Shown here: positions 60,389 to 64,000 of the stretch, piece after piece
Numbering within the stretch: the first letter of the stretch is position 1
Layout of the letters: each line of letters begins with the position of its first letter
Assembly: GCA_023630585.1 (NCBI GenBank)
Contig: CM042544.1
Coordinates: forward strand, 20,594,756-20,658,755
Origin: Cranoglanis bouderius
Lineage: Eukaryota > Chordata > Actinopteri > Siluriformes > Cranoglanididae
Direction: 5' to 3'
DNA: 64,000 bases
Made by a program: the position numbers and the translations under genes
The notes under the pieces: generated by a model
The model's database searches: none
What the model was told of the DNA's origin: nothing
What the model saw: only the letters and a program-made list of their open reading frames with translations

Positions 60389-62019
60389 GTTCTCTCCGCC
60401 TCCCTGTCTGTCTCAGCTTCTCCATTTTGGCAGCTTTAGTAGGTTTGGAGGAAGCAGAAAGAGAGCTCTGGAAGTGAGAGCTCCTTAGGGTCTTTGTGCC
60501 CTGCATGTGCCTGTCTTGGCCCTCACACGTGCCCCTCTGTGCCACCACCACACATGGAAAGCGCCCGTTTAGCTGTATCCATGGAGACAGAGCCATGACC
60601 AGTGAAGAGTTGATTTAAGCCCCTGAGGAGCTCATGTTCTGAGGGAAGGGAGTGAGGGGATGGAAAGAGGGAGGGAACTGGCAGTGTGCAGGTTTTATAT
60701 AGCACTTTAGTCAATACGCAACTCTCAAGGAGCAGACTGAGACCATTTGAAAGCCCTCAAAGGCTTGTCATCTGTTGGCAATATTGACCAAACCTTCTAA
60801 AGTGAATAAAACCTCGGCAACCCTCTGTGTGTCATATGTACCACTGAGATTAAATGCTTGGTAAACACATAACTCTGCTTCACCGTTATGAATATGTAAT
60901 CAGAAACACATTGTTCCAGGGAGAAGTCAGTCATTCAGCTAAGTAGCAGGTCACCGACATAAAAATGTTTTAGTTTTGGTGAAAATATAGTATTTTGTAG
61001 AAAAAAAATTGCCAGCCATGATATTTGTGCTAAAGGTAGGTATAAAATGACACCTAGGATTATTGCATTGCACCCACTGCACCTCCCTACAGCATGCCAA
61101 ATGCCCTCTGGATGAGCCTTATGAGGATGCAGAGTGCAGGCTGTGATCTGGCCTAAATCTGCACCACATGCTTTTCCTCCTGTTGCAGCCTCAATGCTAG
61201 CCTACCATTGGGAAATGCTTAGGGCTAACAAGGGTTGTATGGGTAATGGCTTCAGCAAGATATAAAAGGCACAATCTGTCAGATGATTTACCTCCTGAAA
61301 ACACAGCTGAACCCTGACTTTAATGTGAAAGAGATATGCATGATCCAGGATGATGACATTCTGTCTGTTTTCTTTGGTATATTACTCATAGCTGTATGTA
61401 AGCAATTCTTTGCAAACAGCTCTGGTAGACTGCCCTCATCTAGGACTAAAATAGCTGCTCTGAGAAAAGAAAACATTGCCGACCATCATGTCTTATATTT
61501 AATCACATAAGAAAACGCCTTTGCGTGTAGGCCAAAAAATCGACAGGAAGTGAAGTACTCGCTTGACTGAAAAGGATATAATCCTCGGATTATGGCAGAG
61601 CAATTGATGTACCTTGAGAAGGCGGATATTCAACCAAAAGTTTCAGTTCCACAAGATGTATAGTGGAAAATAAAACTCCCAGAAACACGAGAGAAGACAA
61701 GCATGAACTTTGTGGGGGTTTTTTCAGCACTGGAGAGACTTGGGAGTTTCAAAGGGCTTGAAAACTGATGTGGAGCTTTGCTCCATCTTGACAAGCAGTT
61801 TTTTGTGCTTGGTAGGTTTTGATATGATATTTTTATCCTCCAAAAAATTATCCTCCCAAATTGTAACCTTGTGATGTGCATTATATAGTCGGTTAGCTAA
61901 CATTTTGTGGACATTATAATTTTACATATCGGATGGCAAATTACATTAACAAAAGCTAACAAACTATTGGCATTTGATGTGCCCATGATAATCTAGTTAA
62001 GCCTGCTTGTTGTCTATAA
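59263..62019. other. presumed intronic unique stretch with GA/TC tracts
   Basis: It contains (GA)n at 60,232-60,269 and (TC)n at 60,359-60,394, a complementary purine/pyrimidine pair about 90 bp apart. The 185-codon minus-strand frame at 60,039-60,596 is largely made of these tracts (REREREKERE and SLSLSLSL). No exon is supportable. Confidence 0.45.
60232..60394. repeat. inverted pair of (GA)n and (TC)n tracts
   Basis: (GA)19 at 60,232-60,269 and an imperfect TC tract at 60,359-60,394 could pair as a long stem if transcribed together. The arms are simple sequence, so no more is implied. Confidence 0.9.
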
Positions 62020-62160
62020 CAGGTGTGTCCAATCTTATCTGCAAAGGATTGGTGTGGATGATGAGTTTGGCTTTCAGTAGACTCAGGTGTGGCTTCTGCT
62101 TGCTTAGAATGAAAACCTGCACCCACACCAACCCTGTGCGGGCAAGTTTGGACACCCCTG
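62020..62160. mobile_element. short palindromic hAT-type MITE (141 bp)
   Basis: The left arm CAGGTGTGTCCAATCTTATC then TGCAAAGGATTGGTGTGG, and the right arm CCACACCAACCCTGTGCGG then GCAAGTTTGGACACCCCTG, are inverted over about 38 bp. Flanks are GTCTATAA (62,012-62,019) and GTCTATAG (62,161-62,168), an 8-bp duplication with one mismatch. I know this small element as abundant in fish genomes; the hAT assignment rests on duplication length. Confidence 0.85.
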
Positions 62161-62168
62161 GTCTATAG

Positions 62169-64000
62169 ATATGTTCACTACATATGTAGCTTGTCAACTG
62201 CCCAAATAATTGTCTAGAGAACCTAACTAGCTATTGGAAAAATATCAACACTTAGTTGAATGAGACTTGTTTTTTTAAAATGTGTGCATCATTTGCTTTG
62301 ATATAGGTAATAAAAACACATATAGGTAAAGGTATAGATTTAAAAACTTTAAGTCAAGCAAAGCTAATTCTACAAATTCAGTCAGTGTAGGCAATGCTAA
62401 GGTGTGTGATATGGAATCTTAAGTGTGTCTACTGATCCTCTGCCTTCTTATCTCACCGTGGCATGGTGTCTGTGTTTGGAGAGAGTGTCTTTACATGGAG
62501 GATGTGGGTTTGACACGAGTCTTTATGTGGTTAAATCTGGATGAAGTTAGCAAGCACTGCTAACCACGACAATGGCATTAGTCATAAATTTTAGTCCTGT
62601 CAATCATGGAAATGATTAATAGTGGGGTTTTACTTATAAAACAAATCAAAATGTCTCTATAGAATGTGGTCCTAAACACTTCTGAATGTATTTTGAAAGA
62701 ATATTGCATTTTGGGATATATCAATACTTTCTGGGATTAATATATGATACATTTATTGGTATTAGACACCCATGCCCCAAATTAGACATATGAAGAAGAG
62801 CTCTGCTCATTTTGGTGTCCTTGTTGCTGGGGGAAGCAGTATTTTGGAAGTGATATAAGGGTGTAGGAGTGTGCCAGCTGAACAATAGCTCTGGAAAATG
62901 AATCTGACAAAGAGGGAGAAGGCATTGGTTCCAGTGAAAGATGGGTATCACAGCGTGTGTGAGCTGAAACTAGGACAGCTCTCAGAAGGACAGGAGTGGG
63001 ACGTAAGGGCAGGGGCAAACGCCCACAGGTATGATGAAGACCCCTTGATTTTAATCCCATCACACACGAACACTAAGACATGCACTTCTACACAACATGA
63101 AGGAAAGGGTGTTCATTGAAGTGCCCTTGACTCAAGGCAAATAGATTTATGAGTTTGGTTTTGGATCAGAGTCTTTTTTTTTTTTTTCTTTTTTCAGATT
63201 TCGAGATGAAAGCCATCACTGTATCGTCCTCCTCCAACCTATTTTTGCTTGTGCTGTTATTATAAAATTTGCCATGTGTAAAAATTCGGTCCTCATCGAT
63301 CCGTGTCTTGAACGGTTCTCTTGAATACAGCTCTAGTTCTTCTCTGACAGTCTGTAGTGTTTGAAGCCATCAGCTGAGGCAGAAGGCCTCCCCGGGGGGG
63401 CTGATCAGACAGAAAGAGCTGAGACGTTCATTAGACAAATCCATCCATCCTTTCCTCTCCTCCTCCACCTGTGCTTTTTCAGCAGCACTAAGGTTAATTA
63501 GCACATTGGATTAGGCAGGTGCCTCCTCTGTAGCCCTCCTCCTGCATCCTGTGCAACCTGACTTACCTCAAATTATCTCTGTAGACCCTATTGGTAAAGG
63601 ATATATTACTATATACTATATATTACTACATATTAATAAACATGTTTTATATATACTGTACCTGCTAATGTTAAAATAAAGCAGAGAAGAAAAATAGAAG
63701 AATCATCAATTCAGTAAGGAATAAAATGTGCTGTTATAGGAAAATAATGAACTTCAGGGAGGTAACAGTAATTCAGCTTTGTGTTTGTGGTGTGTTACAC
63801 CACCCTGTTGTGGATTATTTTCCTAGAACAGCATATCCCGATATGCTTTATTCCTCTTTTGTTCCTTCTTGACACATTGCACTTTTTAATATAGTGCAAC
63901 ATTCACGAGACAGGTTTGTTTCTGTTGGCACTTAAGTTATAGCAGCTATAAACAGTCATTCCCTCACCAGCTTCTTTTGTCTGTCTCTTGAAGTTAATAA
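62169..64000. other. presumed intronic unique stretch to the window end
   Basis: No exon is supportable. An acceptor-like T tract and CAG at 63,176-63,197 precedes a 19-codon frame only. A balanced block near 63,340-63,600 with TTAATTAGCAC is CNE-like. Confidence 0.4.

Noticed and set aside
60039..60596. 185-codon minus-strand frame
   Set aside because: Its central part is RERERE and SLSLSL from GA/TC tracts. No domain, and no splice or promoter context.
63198..63265. Acceptor-like T tract plus a 19-codon frame (MKAITVSSSSNLFLL)
   Set aside because: Signal-peptide-like, but only 19 codons before a stop and no donor. T tracts followed by CAG are frequent in this AT-rich DNA.

Overview
This window looks like nuclear DNA of a ray-finned (teleost) fish. 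It is AT-rich and packed with long dinucleotide microsatellites. It carries at least eight Tc1/mariner remnants, several hAT-type short elements with 8-bp target duplications, and the 3' tails of L2/Rex-like LINEs typical of otophysan fishes. A catfish-like or related otophysan source is my guess from repeat style only; nothing here fixes the species. No bacterial or viral gene is present, and no protein-coding host gene can be named.

Layout. Bases 1-29,100 look intergenic: microsatellites, a near-palindromic TA-flanked MITE (5,988-6,308), a Tc1-derived MITE (9,890-10,404) and its intact sister (17,712-18,245), LINE tails, transposase fragments at 14.3, 15.1, 17.3, 21.2, 23.4 and 25.7 kb, and two hAT-type elements (18,739-19,366; 22,301-22,785). 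Unique blocks near 4.4-4.75, 7.5-8.1 and 11.05-11.37 kb have the texture of conserved non-coding elements. Bases 29,170-30,130 form the only clear CpG island, with an inverted CCAAT box, a perfect inverted pair of GTGGGCGTG boxes and a good splice donor at 29,545. I read this as the promoter and untranslated first exon of a rightward gene. From 30 to 64 kb the sequence is mostly unique, as expected of one very long first intron. It holds a few exon-like segments (35,725-35,805; 36,799-36,921; 41,606-41,715; 57,127-57,270), a LINE tail at 39.5 kb and a Tc1 fragment at 43.6 kb. It also holds the best-preserved transposon of the window (53,564-55,117), a Tc1-like element with an intact DD34E triad broken by two single-base deletions.

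How the parts relate. The only recognisable coding capacity is transposase, and every copy is broken, so no active system can be read here. The most useful leads are the near-intact Tc1 copy with its hairpin leader, the CpG-island promoter, the candidate small exons downstream of it (one could encode a 40-residue single-pass membrane peptide), and a hAT insertion lying in an older promoter-like segment at 18.5-19.9 kb. Family assignments rest on my recognition of transposase motifs, terminal repeats and tails; no database was searched.
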